From: Planotetraspora kaengkrachanensis
GTDB taxonomy: Bacteria; Actinomycetota; Actinomycetes; Streptosporangiales; Streptosporangiaceae
DNA: 64,000 nt
Assembly (NCBI RefSeq): GCF_016862895.1
Contig: NZ_BONV01000002.1
Coordinates: 248,001 to 312,000, forward strand
Direction of reading: 5' to 3'
Positions 27,325-36,332 of this stretch are shown piece by piece. Under the pieces are notes generated by a model. It was not told where the DNA came from. It saw only the letters and a program-made list of their open reading frames with translations, and ran no database searches. Positions within the stretch are counted from its first letter, which is position 1. Each line of letters opens with the position of its first letter. Made by a program: the position numbers and the translations under genes.

Positions 27325-27756
27325 ATGCCCGCGCAGGACGGGAAGCCCTACGACGTGCTGGTGGTCGAAGACGACCCTGGAGATCAGTTACTGATCGAGG
27401 AGGCGCTCACCGCCGAAGGCCGGCTCCGCTCGATCGTGCGAGCTCCCGACGGGCTGGCCGCGCTGGAACACCTGCGGTCCGCCGAGCGGCACCCGGACCT
27501 GATCATGCTGGACCTGAACATGCCCCGCATGGGCGGCGCCGAGCTCTTGAGCATCCTGAAGACCGACGACCGGCTGCGCGTCATCCCCGTCGTGGTGCTC
27601 ACCACCTCCTCCGCCCCCGAGGACATCTCCGACGCGTACCGGCGTCACGCCAACGCCTACGTGATAAAGCCGGCCGACTTCGACGAATTCACCCAGGCCG
27701 TGCAGAACATCGACACCTTCTACAACGCCATCGCCGCGCAGATCCCCCAAGACTGA
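27325..27756 (+). CDS. Single-domain response regulator (Rcp1/CheY-like)
   Basis: A 143-aa receiver domain without output domain. The acidic pocket is VVEDDPGD (Asp16, Asp17), the phosphoacceptor Asp63 in LDLNMPRMGG, the switch Thr in VVLTTSS and Lys115 in VIKPADF. The extended NxPxMxG loop and C-terminal helix match the Rcp1 type, usually served by phytochrome-like or PAS kinases. ATG 27325 is chosen, with GGAGG upstream. No kinase is adjacent; it may deliver phosphate to another protein. Confidence 0.93.
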   Translation: MPAQDGKPYDVLVVEDDPGDQLLIEEALTAEGRLRSIVRAPDGLAALEHLRSAERHPDLIMLDLNMPRMGGAELLSILKTDDRLRVIPVVVLTTSSAPEDISDAYRRHANAYVIKPADFDEFTQAVQNIDTFYNAIAAQIPQD

Positions 27757-27787
27757 ACGGCTGCCGCGCAGGGGGCGTCGGACCGAA

Positions 27788-27812
27788 GGGGCCCGCCGGC
27801 ACGGCGAGCCCC
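27788..27812. terminator. Possible bidirectional terminator
   Basis: GGGGC and GCCCC arms enclose a GC-rich inner stem-loop between the convergent response regulator and CopD-like gene. The stem is imperfect. Confidence 0.45.
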
Positions 27813-27827
27813 TGGTCACCGGTGCGT

Positions 27828-29054
27828 CTACGCTCCGACGAGGTCGTCGGGTTCCCTGCTCATCGTGACGGCGGCCGACGCGGTCCGGCTGCGGGCGATG
27901 CGCCCCGACACGCGGTGGCCGGCGATCATGACGACGATTACGGCGACGGTCTCGGCGGTGCCCCAGGTCCAGGTGGACGCGCTGACCTCCTTCGCCGGTA
28001 TCTTCGGCAGCTCCACCGTCGCGGACGTGGCGTGCTCGGCCGCCTCGGCCTGGAACGCCTGGTTGCGGGCCGAGCCGTGCAGGAAGGGCGCGACGAACAG
28101 AACCGTCATGCCGAGCAGCAGTTCCACCGCCAGCAGGGCGGGGAACCGCCGGAGGAGGATGGTCCGCAGGCTTGTCCGGTCACCGCCCGCGCGCAGGGCG
28201 TCGATGCGGGGGTGAAGCCAGAACTGGTTGAACACGCCGAGCAGCAGCATGGTGCCGAAGATGAGGATCTTCACGCCCAGCACCTGGCCGTACATCGTGG
28301 TGAACAGCTGCTTGGGGCCGTCGACGTGCTCCCAGTACAGGAACAGGCCGGACAGCATGATCGCCGCCACACAGCTCATCGCGAGCGCGGAGAACCTGCG
28401 GATGACCGCCGACCAGAAGGCGCCCTGTGCCGCCTTCGGGGCTGCGCCGGACAGGGCGAGCAGCAGCAGTCCGGCCAGCCCGCCTATCCAGGCCGCGCCA
28501 CCGAGCAGGTGCACCATCCAGATCAGGGTCTCGAAGGCGGTCCGGCCCCAGTCGTCGGGCGCCTTGGCCGGGAACTTGGTCATGCCGAGCGACACCGCTC
28601 CCGCGGCAAGGCCGACGCCGAGCAGCCACGACCTCGCCCGGCTGCCGGCCGGCGCCCGGAACGTGAGTGGGGCGACCACCGCGGCGCCCGCCAACGCGAG
28701 GGTGACCTCCAGCCCGGACAGCAGTCCGGCGCCGCTTCCGTCATAAAGCGAGTTCCAGGCCGCGGCGTAGTCATATCCGACGGACTTCGACGCTCCGTGC
28801 GCGAGGTCGGTCAGCACGGCGGGAACCACCAACACTCCGAGGACGACCGCGGCTCGCGCCAGTCGTACGGTGACGGGGGCGAGCGCGTCGGAGTCGACCC
28901 GCCGGGCCGCCGGCCCCGCGGCGAAAAGCGCAAGCGCGGTCAAACCGACGAACCCCATCAACGTGATCCACGTCGTCCACGCCACGGCGGAGTCGGAGAA
29001 GGGACCCAGCGGCGTCGGGGGCGGTGGAACCGCCGCCACGGTCGCTAAAAGCAC
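27828..29054 (-). CDS. CopD-like copper resistance membrane protein
   Basis: A 408-aa integral membrane protein, GTG start after GAGG. About nine or ten hydrophobic segments, with conserved features of the CopD domain such as WMVHLLGGAAWIGGL (histidine in membrane) and SGLFLYWEHVDG. CopD proteins carry copper across the inner membrane, in Actinobacteria often for cytochrome oxidase maturation. No CopC domain is fused or adjacent. A DtxR/IdeR-like iron box lies 40 bases upstream, so expression probably answers to iron. Confidence 0.86.
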   Translation of the reverse strand: MLLATVAAVPPPPTPLGPFSDSAVAWTTWITLMGFVGLTALALFAAGPAARRVDSDALAPVTVRLARAAVVLGVLVVPAVLTDLAHGASKSVGYDYAAAWNSLYDGSGAGLLSGLEVTLALAGAAVVAPLTFRAPAGSRARSWLLGVGLAAGAVSLGMTKFPAKAPDDWGRTAFETLIWMVHLLGGAAWIGGLAGLLLLALSGAAPKAAQGAFWSAVIRRFSALAMSCVAAIMLSGLFLYWEHVDGPKQLFTTMYGQVLGVKILIFGTMLLLGVFNQFWLHPRIDALRAGGDRTSLRTILLRRFPALLAVELLLGMTVLFVAPFLHGSARNQAFQAEAAEHATSATVELPKIPAKEVSASTWTWGTAETVAVIVVMIAGHRVSGRIARSRTASAAVTMSREPDDLVGA

Positions 29055-29094
29055 AGCTCACCTCGGAAATCAGGTCAGGGAGTTAGAAAGCAAC

Positions 29095-29113
29095 TTAGGT
29101 TAGGCATATCTAA
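29095..29113 (-). promoter_or_regulatory. DtxR/IdeR-type iron box upstream of the CopD-like gene
   Basis: The 19-mer TTAGGTTAGGCATATCTAA matches the actinobacterial iron-regulator consensus TTAGGTTAGGCTAACCTAA at 16 of 19 positions, and its outer arms CTTAG/CTAAG are perfectly symmetric. It lies 41-59 bases upstream of the GTG start at 29054, where a repressor would block the promoter. Confidence 0.8.
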
Positions 29114-29264
29114 GTTCCCCGATCAACGTGATGAGCTTCACCGCCCGCTCGCTGAACCGGCGGCCACCTTTTCACGTACGGCGCCCCGCGCCGGAACGGA
29201 GTCGAACCGCGCACGGCGTCACGCCGCCGCACACCAGAGGACGACGACAAGCCGGGAGACAGCG

Positions 29265-29300
29265 CTGAGGGCGAGCACCGGAGCCGGTGCTCGCCCTCAG
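29265..29300. terminator. Strong hairpin terminator
   Basis: CTGAGGGCGAGCACCGG and its exact complement form a stem of at least 15 bp with a tiny loop, downstream of the large phosphodiesterase gene that ends at 29371 on the minus strand. The rest of the 29055-29370 gap contains the iron box and nothing else recognisable. Confidence 0.88.
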
Positions 29301-29370
29301 TCAGGCCGTCTCGCCCGTCAGTCCGCCCGGGAGCGGATCCGCGGCGGCCGTATGCCGCTGTCGGTCGCGG

Positions 29371-32300
29371 TCACTTTCCGCCGCCCGCGGACGGCACGAC
29401 CTCGATGGTCTTCGAGGTCGTGACCGGCGCGAGCGAGCTGTCGTCGGTGTAGGCACGCATCGAGTCGTTCGTCACCGACACGGTCACCGAGCCACGGTGC
29501 AGCGCGGTGAGCGTACGGGTCAGCGGGTCGAAGATCGCGACGATCTTGTGTGACTTGCGGGCCTTGTCGACGGCGTCCTTCCCGCTGCCGATCGCCAGGT
29601 TGGACGAGCCGCTCCAGTGAACCGACATCGGGTAGCGCAGCGGCACCACCCGCGTGCCCGCCGACACGCCCTGCGGCTGCACGATGCTGCCCGAGAGCTG
29701 CGCCGCCTTGCCCACCTCGATCGAAGCCGGGGTGTCGAGCGTGATGGACTGCGCGAAGGCGCGCACGTCGGCCTCGAGCCACTGCTGGTCGGCGTCCCGC
29801 CGCGCGTCGACGGACCAGTCGACCCACCCGGTGAAGCCGCCGCGGTCCGGCGTGCCGTACGGGTCCTTGCCCGACGACGGCAACACCATGTACGGGACGC
29901 CCTCGAGCCGGTGGACGTCGGCGATCTGGGCGTGGGACCCGACCATCGCGGCGCCCTTGCCCGAGGAGTCGCGGAAGTCCGTGAGCATGTTCTCGATGAG
30001 CGCGGCCTCGTCGCGGTCGCCGAGCTGGCTGGACTTCGTCTCGGCGGGGTCGTCCACGGGATGGTGGGCGAACACCAGGACATTGTGCACCGACTTGTCC
30101 TTCTCGGCGTCGGCGAGCGCCTTCTGCATCATCGGGAGCTGGTCCCACGCCGACCCGCGCAGCGACCCGAGGGAGCTGGCGAGAAGGATGAACCGGGTGC
30201 CCTTGTGGTCGAACGTCCGGTACGGCCGGCCGAACTCGTTGGTGAAGTTCGTCAGGTCGGACTGGGTGTTGTTGAGGCCGTACGACTCGTGGTTGCCCGG
30301 CACGTAGTAGCAGGGGATCTTGCCGGTGTTCGGGTTCGGCGTGCTGTTCTCGCCCGGCTCCTGGCCGACCGGGATGAGGTCGCAGCCGGCGTCGGTGAGC
30401 ACCTGGCGGGCCAGCGCGAGGTCCTGCGGCAGGCCGCGGTCGGTGATGTCGCCGTTGAGCACGAGCAGGTCCGGCCTGGTCTTGCGGATCCGCTGGATGG
30501 CGGCCGTCGCGACCTGGGTCAGCGCCGGGTTGTCGGCCGTGAACTGCACGTCCGACAGCGTGGCGAACTGCCACGTGTCGTGGCCATCGAGCAGCGAGCC
30601 GTCGCCGGAGACGAGCGGGTCGGCCCGCAGGCCGGGCTGCGCGGGCAGGTCGATCGACGTCGGGACGTCCGCCTCGACGCGGTCCAGGACGAACGTGCCG
30701 GCCTTCTGCTGGGCGACGCTCGTGTTGATGCCCTGGAAGCCCGAGAACGAGATCGGGAACGCCGTGTTCGCGGGCAGCGTGAACGTCGCGTACTGCCAGT
30801 CGGCGCTCGGGGCCAGGGCGGTGCCGTAGACACCGCCGCTCTTGCCGTTCGCGTCGTAGTAGGCCATGTAGGTCAGGCCGTTCGGCACGCTGATGCTCGA
30901 CTTGATCCGCACCCGCAGGCGCAGCGGCTGGCCGGGCACCGGAACGCGCTGCGCCGACGACGCCGCCGTGATGCCGACGTTGCGCATCGCGTTGAAGTCG
31001 ATCCGCAGACCGTCGGGGTCCGCCGAGAACGTCGTGGCCGCGGTGCTGTTGTTGCGCCAGCGGGCGAGCACGTCGTCGTCGAAGTCGTAGACCGTCCTGG
31101 TCTGGACGCCGACCGTGATCGGAAGCTGAGCCGACTTGCCGCCGACCGAGACCGTGAGGATCGTGCCCGCGGCGGTAAGCGGGGTGATCTTCAGCTTGCC
31201 GTCGACGGGCTGGATGTCGACGACGCCGTGGTCGTAGTCGAGCGTGAGGTCACGCGGGTCGATCGGGGCCGAGTAGCCCTGGCCGTCGCGGCCGGTCACG
31301 GCGACGGTGACCGCGTGGTCGGGCGTCGCGTCGGCGATCGACAGGCGCTGGGACGACAGCTCGACACCGTCGACCGGGCCGAGGACGGTGACCTTCTCCT
31401 TCGCCGTCTCGTGTCCCACCTTCGCCTCGACCGTGATCGCGCCGTGCTCCTTGGCCGGGACCGCGATCGTGCCGTTCTTGACGGTCGCTCCGTGCGCGGA
31501 CCACCGCACGGACTTCTGGTCGACCTTCACCGGCGCCTGGTGGTTGTCCACGCCTGCCGCGACGAACGCGCGGTGCAGCCCCGGGAAGACCTTCACGCCG
31601 CCGTCGGCCGAGGCCGCGCCCGGCGCGGGCTTGACGAGAAGGTCGTGCAGCCTGCCGTCGCCCTTCGCGACGAACACCCCCACGCCGTTCGGGTCGTTGC
31701 GCTCGTGGCCGTCGGACGGGACGTTGCGGACGGTCGCGGCGTCCTCGCCGAGCGCGCGGGCGACCATCGTGGTCGAGCCGCCGCCGTCGAGGTTGACCGC
31801 GGTCTGCACGCCCATCGCGGCCAGGTCGCGCGCCTCCTTGTCGATTCCGACGCCGCCCTTGCCGGTGCCGCCCGGGCCGTCCCAGGTGGCGAGCACGAGC
31901 GTGTGGCCGCCGTCCTTGAAGCCGAGCGCGGTGCGCGGGGCGATCGAGGGGTCGAGGCCGTCGACGACCTTGCCGCCGGAGACGATGGTGCCGCCGTTGC
32001 CGAGCGCGAACTTCATCGTCTTGGCAGCGGTGTCGGCGAGCGCGTAGCTGAGCTTCACCGGGTCGCCGGGCTGCAGCGCCCGGATCGCGGCCGCCGCCGC
32101 TCCACGCCCGACGAGCACGAATCCGTCGCCGGGGATCGTCCCCGAGCCGGCGGGGCCGTTCGGCGTGACCGACACGACCGAGCCGCTCTCGACCAGCACC
32201 TCGGCGATCTGGTCGTTGGCCACGTTCGTCAGGCCGCGGTTGCGGCTGTAGTCGCCCCACGCGGAGGTGAACGCGATCAGGCCGTCCGCGGGCACTCCCC

Positions 32301-32859
32301 CGCCGTTGGCGGCGTTGATCGTCAGAACCTTGTGGTCCGCGCCCGCGAAGTTCGCGGATGCGTCGACCGTGAGGTCCACGAGCTGCGCGATGCCGTCCTC
32401 GCTGACGCCGACGTGCGGGCGGCCGCCGATGTCGGCGGTCTTGACGAGCTGCCCGTTCTGGATCTCGCCACCGAGCGCCGCGTTGGAGTTGCCGATGTCG
32501 AAGAACTCGCCGTTGACGCCCGCGACCGCGCCGGCCTTGTTGGCGGCCTCACTGAGCGGCCCGCCGGACGCGACCGGTCCGGAGGTCAGCAGGTCCGTGC
32601 CGACCGCGCCGTTCGACAGGTCCACGGTCAGGAACTGCGCGTCGTACCAGCCCTTCTGGTCGAGGGCCTTCACGTGCCGCAGGTCGATCCCGGGGCCGAT
32701 CTTCTCGGCCGTGTTGATCAGGGGGATTCCGCCGGTGACCGGCGCGGGCTGACCGCTGTCCGCGTAAGCGGCGGCAGGTGCGACCACCATCGTGACCGCG
32801 ACGGCGAGCGCCGGCAGCAGTGTCCTCGTACGCCGATGGTTCAAGACCATCAATTTCAT
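29371..32859 (-). CDS. Secreted phosphodiester glycosidase-metallophosphoesterase fusion
   Basis: A 1162-aa exported enzyme. Signal peptide 1-34 (ends AAAYADS). Residues about 60-400 form a phosphodiester glycosidase (NAGPA-like) domain with GVNGEFFDIG and the signature AVNLDGGGSTTM. Ig-like and carbohydrate-binding-like beta-domains follow (about 400-740). The C-terminal part is a calcineurin-type metallophosphoesterase with SDVQFT, LNGDITDRG, PGNHES, FAHHPVD and GSHAQIADVH metal motifs, followed by a short bacterial Ig-like tail. NAGPA domains cleave sugar-phosphate diesters; a linked phosphatase would then free phosphate. Likely target is teichoic-acid-like polymer or phosphoglycan, by inference. 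Strong terminator follows. Confidence 0.88.
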   Translation of the reverse strand: MKLMVLNHRRTRTLLPALAVAVTMVVAPAAAYADSGQPAPVTGGIPLINTAEKIGPGIDLRHVKALDQKGWYDAQFLTVDLSNGAVGTDLLTSGPVASGGPLSEAANKAGAVAGVNGEFFDIGNSNAALGGEIQNGQLVKTADIGGRPHVGVSEDGIAQLVDLTVDASANFAGADHKVLTINAANGGGVPADGLIAFTSAWGDYSRNRGLTNVANDQIAEVLVESGSVVSVTPNGPAGSGTIPGDGFVLVGRGAAAAAIRALQPGDPVKLSYALADTAAKTMKFALGNGGTIVSGGKVVDGLDPSIAPRTALGFKDGGHTLVLATWDGPGGTGKGGVGIDKEARDLAAMGVQTAVNLDGGGSTTMVARALGEDAATVRNVPSDGHERNDPNGVGVFVAKGDGRLHDLLVKPAPGAASADGGVKVFPGLHRAFVAAGVDNHQAPVKVDQKSVRWSAHGATVKNGTIAVPAKEHGAITVEAKVGHETAKEKVTVLGPVDGVELSSQRLSIADATPDHAVTVAVTGRDGQGYSAPIDPRDLTLDYDHGVVDIQPVDGKLKITPLTAAGTILTVSVGGKSAQLPITVGVQTRTVYDFDDDVLARWRNNSTAATTFSADPDGLRIDFNAMRNVGITAASSAQRVPVPGQPLRLRVRIKSSISVPNGLTYMAYYDANGKSGGVYGTALAPSADWQYATFTLPANTAFPISFSGFQGINTSVAQQKAGTFVLDRVEADVPTSIDLPAQPGLRADPLVSGDGSLLDGHDTWQFATLSDVQFTADNPALTQVATAAIQRIRKTRPDLLVLNGDITDRGLPQDLALARQVLTDAGCDLIPVGQEPGENSTPNPNTGKIPCYYVPGNHESYGLNNTQSDLTNFTNEFGRPYRTFDHKGTRFILLASSLGSLRGSAWDQLPMMQKALADAEKDKSVHNVLVFAHHPVDDPAETKSSQLGDRDEAALIENMLTDFRDSSGKGAAMVGSHAQIADVHRLEGVPYMVLPSSGKDPYGTPDRGGFTGWVDWSVDARRDADQQWLEADVRAFAQSITLDTPASIEVGKAAQLSGSIVQPQGVSAGTRVVPLRYPMSVHWSGSSNLAIGSGKDAVDKARKSHKIVAIFDPLTRTLTALHRGSVTVSVTNDSMRAYTDDSSLAPVTTSKTIEVVPSAGGGK

Positions 32860-33096
32860 TGGAACCTCGGGTGAAGAGATGCAACGGAGGCGACGCCCCC
32901 GCTACGCCCAGTTCGATCAAGGCGCGCACCCGATTAAAAAGATCAACCAAGAAGCCTGTGTGACGCCACCACGGGCATGCGATGAACCCTGGCGGAAGAG
33001 GTGACGTAGGCCGTGATGTTCGTCGGGTCAGACGGGCTCGACCCCGGGCTGTGCCATGGCCCCCGTCCCCCCGGGGCCGCCCGCACGATGGGCACG

Positions 33097-33474
33097 TCAG
33101 GAAAACTGCGCGAGGGCCTGGTCGTGCATGCGGTCAAAGCTGATCTTGAAGTGCCGCCCGTCTGGCGTGACGAGACCGATGACGACCCAGTCCGCACCGT
33201 GTGCCGACTGGATCTCGACGGTGGCCCCTGCCCGTGGGACAGTCCTGCGCAGGACCTTGACGTCCCTGTCGATGGTGTGAACCACCTGCTGATCCGAGAT
33301 CGTCAGGTAGCCGCCGATCCAGCCGTGGTGACTGTCGATCGAGGTGAAACCATGGATCAGGCCGGGAACGGTCACCGAGCCATCGGCATGCACTCTGGCG
33401 CGAGGCATTCCCCACCGACGTGGAGCCCAGCCAAGGAGACTGCTGAGCAGGCCGCCGAGGATTTCGCCGAGCAT
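33097..33474 (-). CDS. Hypothetical protein
   Basis: A 125-aa ORF with good actinobacterial codon bias but no family I recognise. A short amphipathic N-terminal stretch (LGEILGGLLSSLLGW) is followed by a beta-rich part (GSVTVPGLIHGFTSID, WIGGYLTISD, ADWVVIGLVTPDGRHFKISFD) that could be a PH-like or lipocalin-like barrel. Start ATG 33474 lacks a clear ribosome-binding site. The neighbours give no functional hint. Confidence 0.6.
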   Translation of the reverse strand: MLGEILGGLLSSLLGWAPRRWGMPRARVHADGSVTVPGLIHGFTSIDSHHGWIGGYLTISDQQVVHTIDRDVKVLRRTVPRAGATVEIQSAHGADWVVIGLVTPDGRHFKISFDRMHDQALAQFS

Positions 33475-33590
33475 GATCCCAAGCTACGTTCCAGCGGGAG
33501 GTCGGCTGCGGCACCATGGGCATGCTCGAGGTGTGACCAGTCCGGCGACATGTCCATGATCATCCCAGCGTCGGACCGACACGTGACGAC

Positions 33591-34094
33591 CTAACTGTTG
33601 AAGGAATCCTCGTAGGCTTTGCGGATCTTGGCGCCGCCGTACTGTCCCGGAGGAATGCACACCGGGCATCCGCATGGAGGTCTGCCGTGCGCGTCCGGCA
33701 TGTAGCGCCATCCGGTCACCCGGTTCACTCGCCGAACCCGGTGGATCTCCCTGACATGAATGGGCCGGGGGACGAACAACTCGTATCCGCGGGCATCCTC
33801 CCGCCCTGCCACCAGAGCTGCGGCCTCCGCGCCGGCAAGTTGAATCGGAACAGAGTTGTAGTGCCCGACCCACACCATCTCGTCGTCCGGGATGCGGAAG
33901 TGCACGGCGACGAAGGTGCGCTGACCGCCGCGCCGCAGCTCGCGCCCCCACTGGTAGGTCATCTGGTAGGAGGGCGTCACCGGCACGCAGTAGACGCCGG
34001 TCCCGCCGCCGCGCCCGTGACTTTCCGCACGAATCCCAACCCGTCGCACGGAACGGATGTTCTTGGCCGCGGTGAGGTGCACCAGCAAGGTCAT
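33591..34094 (-). CDS. Conserved protein of unknown function, possibly ADP-ribosyltransferase-like
   Basis: A 167-aa cytoplasmic protein, ATG with GAAGG upstream. The N-terminus LVHLTAAKNIRSVRRVGIRA, then GVYCVPV and SYQMTYQW, recalls the H-x-T, tyrosine and glutamate motif order of KptA/DarT-like ADP-ribosyltransferase folds; a candidate third motif is YELFVP (Glu104). A C-terminal PCGCPVC cysteine cluster (140-145) may bind zinc. The resemblance is by eye and weak; RNA 2'-phosphotransferase, toxin or an unrelated fold are all possible. No antitoxin-like partner is beside it. Confidence 0.6.
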   Translation of the reverse strand: MTLLVHLTAAKNIRSVRRVGIRAESHGRGGGTGVYCVPVTPSYQMTYQWGRELRRGGQRTFVAVHFRIPDDEMVWVGHYNSVPIQLAGAEAAALVAGREDARGYELFVPRPIHVREIHRVRRVNRVTGWRYMPDAHGRPPCGCPVCIPPGQYGGAKIRKAYEDSFNS

Positions 34095-34131
34095 CGGTTC
34101 GCCTTCGCGCTCTGTGCGAGCACTCAGAGGC

Positions 34132-34161
34132 CGCGCCCACGGCGAGGTCGCCGTGGGCGCG
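34132..34161 (-). terminator. Hairpin terminator after the NlpC/P60 gene
   Basis: CGCGCCCACGGCGA pairs perfectly with TCGCCGTGGGCGCG, just downstream of the stop at 34167 on the minus strand. A very stable stem without U-tract. Confidence 0.82.
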
Positions 34162-34166
34162 AACCG

Positions 34167-35216
34167 TCAGTTGCCCGAGGTGAGGTACCGAACCGCGCCC
34201 CAGTAGTCGCTGTTGAAGCGCACTGGAGTGATCCGGACCGGGGTCGCGGCGTCGTACGCCTCGATCATCTGCTGGTCCCCGATGTACATGGCCACGTGGT
34301 AGATCGAGCCGGTGCCGTTGTTGCGGGCGTAGAAGATCAGGTCGCCGGCTTGCAGGTCGGCCCGGTCCACCTTGGTGCCGCCGCCGAAGGTCGCCTGGGG
34401 GCCGGAGTCGCGCGGGATGGAGATGCCGTTGGCCTCGTACACGGTGGAGGTGAAGCCGGAGCAGTCGAAGCCGAACCCGGCCCGGCCCGCCCACAGGTAC
34501 GGCACGTTGAGGAACTTCTTCGCGTAGTTCACCAGGTCCGCACCGGTCGGGCGGGGGATGTCCGATTCCGAGTCGTACACGGTGACGTCACCGGCGGCGA
34601 GCCACTTCGCGCCGTCGCCCGGGGTGAAGACGAGGACGGAGTCGCCGACGCGGGCGAGCTCCGGCAGCCGGGTGTTCGCGCTGATCTTCAGCGCCTTCGA
34701 CCGCCGCCCGAGGTCGTTGTAGAGCCACGTGGCCGGGGCCCGGTTCACCAGCGCGAAGGGACGGTTCTCGGCCACAGCGGCGTAACCGGGGCTGCTGGTG
34801 AGCTGCGCCTTCGGCACCCAGCCCGGGTAACCCAGGGAGTTCTTCGGCGTGGCCTGGCCCGGCACCGCCACCTCGGCCCAGTCGCCCTGCTGGGCCACCA
34901 CGTAGACGGGACGGCCGTAGAGGACCTGCGTCTGGGTCAGGTTGCCGCTCGTCAGGCCCCGCTTGTCGTCCACCGTCATGCCGGCGAGCCACTTCTCGGG
35001 GTCCACCGGGTCGGTCAGCGCGGGGGCGTCGATCGGACGCGGGCTGTCAGGGCTGGTCCAGACGGTCGCCACGGACACGTCCACATAGGCGATGGGCGGG
35101 GTCGCGGGGGCGGTCTGGGCGCCGGCGGCCGGCGCGAACGCGACCGTGGCGGCGACGCTCGCCGCCGCGACCGTGACCGCCGCGAGCCTGCGGCCGAAGC
35201 GGAGCTTGCGAATCAT
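34167..35216 (-). CDS. Secreted C40 (NlpC/P60) cell-wall peptidase
   Basis: A 349-aa exported peptidoglycan endopeptidase. I chose ATG 35216 (AAGGAAC upstream) because the signal peptide starts here (RKLRFGRRLAAVTVAAASVA, ends AAGAQT). Two SH3-like stretches span about 45-210 and the NlpC/P60 domain about 225-349, with catalytic Cys in GFDCSGFTSTVYE, a His in YHVAMYIGD and a third polar residue downstream. Such enzymes cut D-Glu-diaminopimelate bonds of stem peptides during growth or turnover. Monocistronic. Confidence 0.92.
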   Translation of the reverse strand: MIRKLRFGRRLAAVTVAAASVAATVAFAPAAGAQTAPATPPIAYVDVSVATVWTSPDSPRPIDAPALTDPVDPEKWLAGMTVDDKRGLTSGNLTQTQVLYGRPVYVVAQQGDWAEVAVPGQATPKNSLGYPGWVPKAQLTSSPGYAAVAENRPFALVNRAPATWLYNDLGRRSKALKISANTRLPELARVGDSVLVFTPGDGAKWLAAGDVTVYDSESDIPRPTGADLVNYAKKFLNVPYLWAGRAGFGFDCSGFTSTVYEANGISIPRDSGPQATFGGGTKVDRADLQAGDLIFYARNNGTGSIYHVAMYIGDQQMIEAYDAATPVRITPVRFNSDYWGAVRYLTSGN

Positions 35217-35702
35217 GGGGTTCCTTTCATCGCAGTGGGAGGGGATTTCCTGCGGCACCGCGGGCGAGCCCGGTGATGCCGAGTCCATGGAGGGCGGAGG
35301 TCCGGTACCGCCGGACACCACCGGCGGGACCTCGTCGTGCACGAGGAACGCGGGCGTCCGGGCTGCGGTGCGCCGTGCGCGGGACCGCGGGCCCGATCAG
35401 AGTCGCGGAGTGCGGCTGTCGTACGCGTAGGCCGGCGGGTGCCCGTTCCCGTTCCCTCACCACTGACCGCCCCCTCCCGATACCGAACGGCCCAGCCATC
35501 TTGATCACTAAAGGGCCGAAAAAACAAGACTCTTCGCCAATTTCGGTCAGTCTCTAACACAAGAGCCCTGAGGGAACAGAAAGTGACGAAGAGGACACGA
35601 AAGCAGGGTAAGAGGCCGCCGACCTGGCACCACGCGGCGCCACGCACGACACCGCGTCGAGCCGCCCGGGCGACGGCGCCCGAGCTGGAGGTCCAGGATT
35701 AT

Positions 35703-35736
35703 CTGGCCGATCGGTCAGAACTGTCCGATCGGTCAG
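35703..35736 (+). promoter_or_regulatory. Tandem 16-bp palindromic operators for TetR-MMPL operon
   Basis: CTGGCCGATCGGTCAG (35703-35718) and CTGTCCGATCGGTCAG (35721-35736) are near-identical; each has seven of eight symmetric pairs, and they are 18 bp apart. They end 13 bases before the GTG of the TetR gene, so binding would block transcription of the regulator and the transporter. Confidence 0.85.
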
Positions 35737-35749
35737 ATAGGGTTCTGCC

Positions 35750-36298
35750 GTGACACGCTCCGCGACCGCCCTGCACGCGGAAATCCTCGAGTCGGCCGCG
35801 CGACTGTTCGCGGCGCACGGCTTCCGCGGGACGTCCTTGCAGGACATCGCGTCGGACGCGGGCTGCTCCAAGGCGTCCCTGCTGTACCACTTCACCAACA
35901 AGGACGCGATCTTGACGGAGTTGCTCACCCCCGCAGGAAGGGAGATGGCCGAACTCGAGGAGAGACTCGCCGGGCTGGACGGCAAGGACGCCGCACGGGC
36001 GGCCGTGGCCGGGCTCGTGGATCTGTCCCTGCACTTCCGGCGGCAGGTCAAGATACTCGTGCAGGACGTCGACTCCCTGATCAACCGTCCGGAACTGCCG
36101 GACGTGTACGCCCTCACCGAACGACTGGTCGACGCGCTGACCGGCCGTTCGCCAACCCCGCAGGCCCGGGTCTGGGCGTGGATGGCGATGGTGGGGATCT
36201 TCCTGACGAGCGCCGCCGAACACGCGCTCCCCGACTCCGCACTGCGCGCGGAGCTGACCCGCGGCGCACTGCGCACGCTGGGCCGCGGTACCGACTGA
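35750..36298 (+). CDS. TetR-family repressor of MMPL transporter operon
   Basis: A 182-aa regulator, GTG start. The N-terminal helix-turn-helix includes ILESAARLFAAHGFRGTSL and SKASLLYHFTNKD; the rest is the helical ligand-binding domain. Two tandem palindromes directly upstream are its probable operators (autoregulation). The MMPL transporter gene follows 34 bases later in the same direction, so this is a classic self-controlled efflux cassette. Ligand unknown, perhaps a lipid-like or antibiotic molecule. Confidence 0.93.
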   Translation: MTRSATALHAEILESAARLFAAHGFRGTSLQDIASDAGCSKASLLYHFTNKDAILTELLTPAGREMAELEERLAGLDGKDAARAAVAGLVDLSLHFRRQVKILVQDVDSLINRPELPDVYALTERLVDALTGRSPTPQARVWAWMAMVGIFLTSAAEHALPDSALRAELTRGALRTLGRGTD

Positions 36299-36332
36299 CC
36301 CTGTCGATCTTCCGAAAAGAGACCCCCCGCTC

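Noticed and set aside
29617-32874. 1085-aa plus-strand open frame opposite the phosphodiesterase gene
   Set aside because: It mirrors the minus-strand coding gene with high-GC codon bias, has repetitive Arg/Val/Asp composition and no domain motifs. The minus-strand frame has signal peptide and catalytic motifs.
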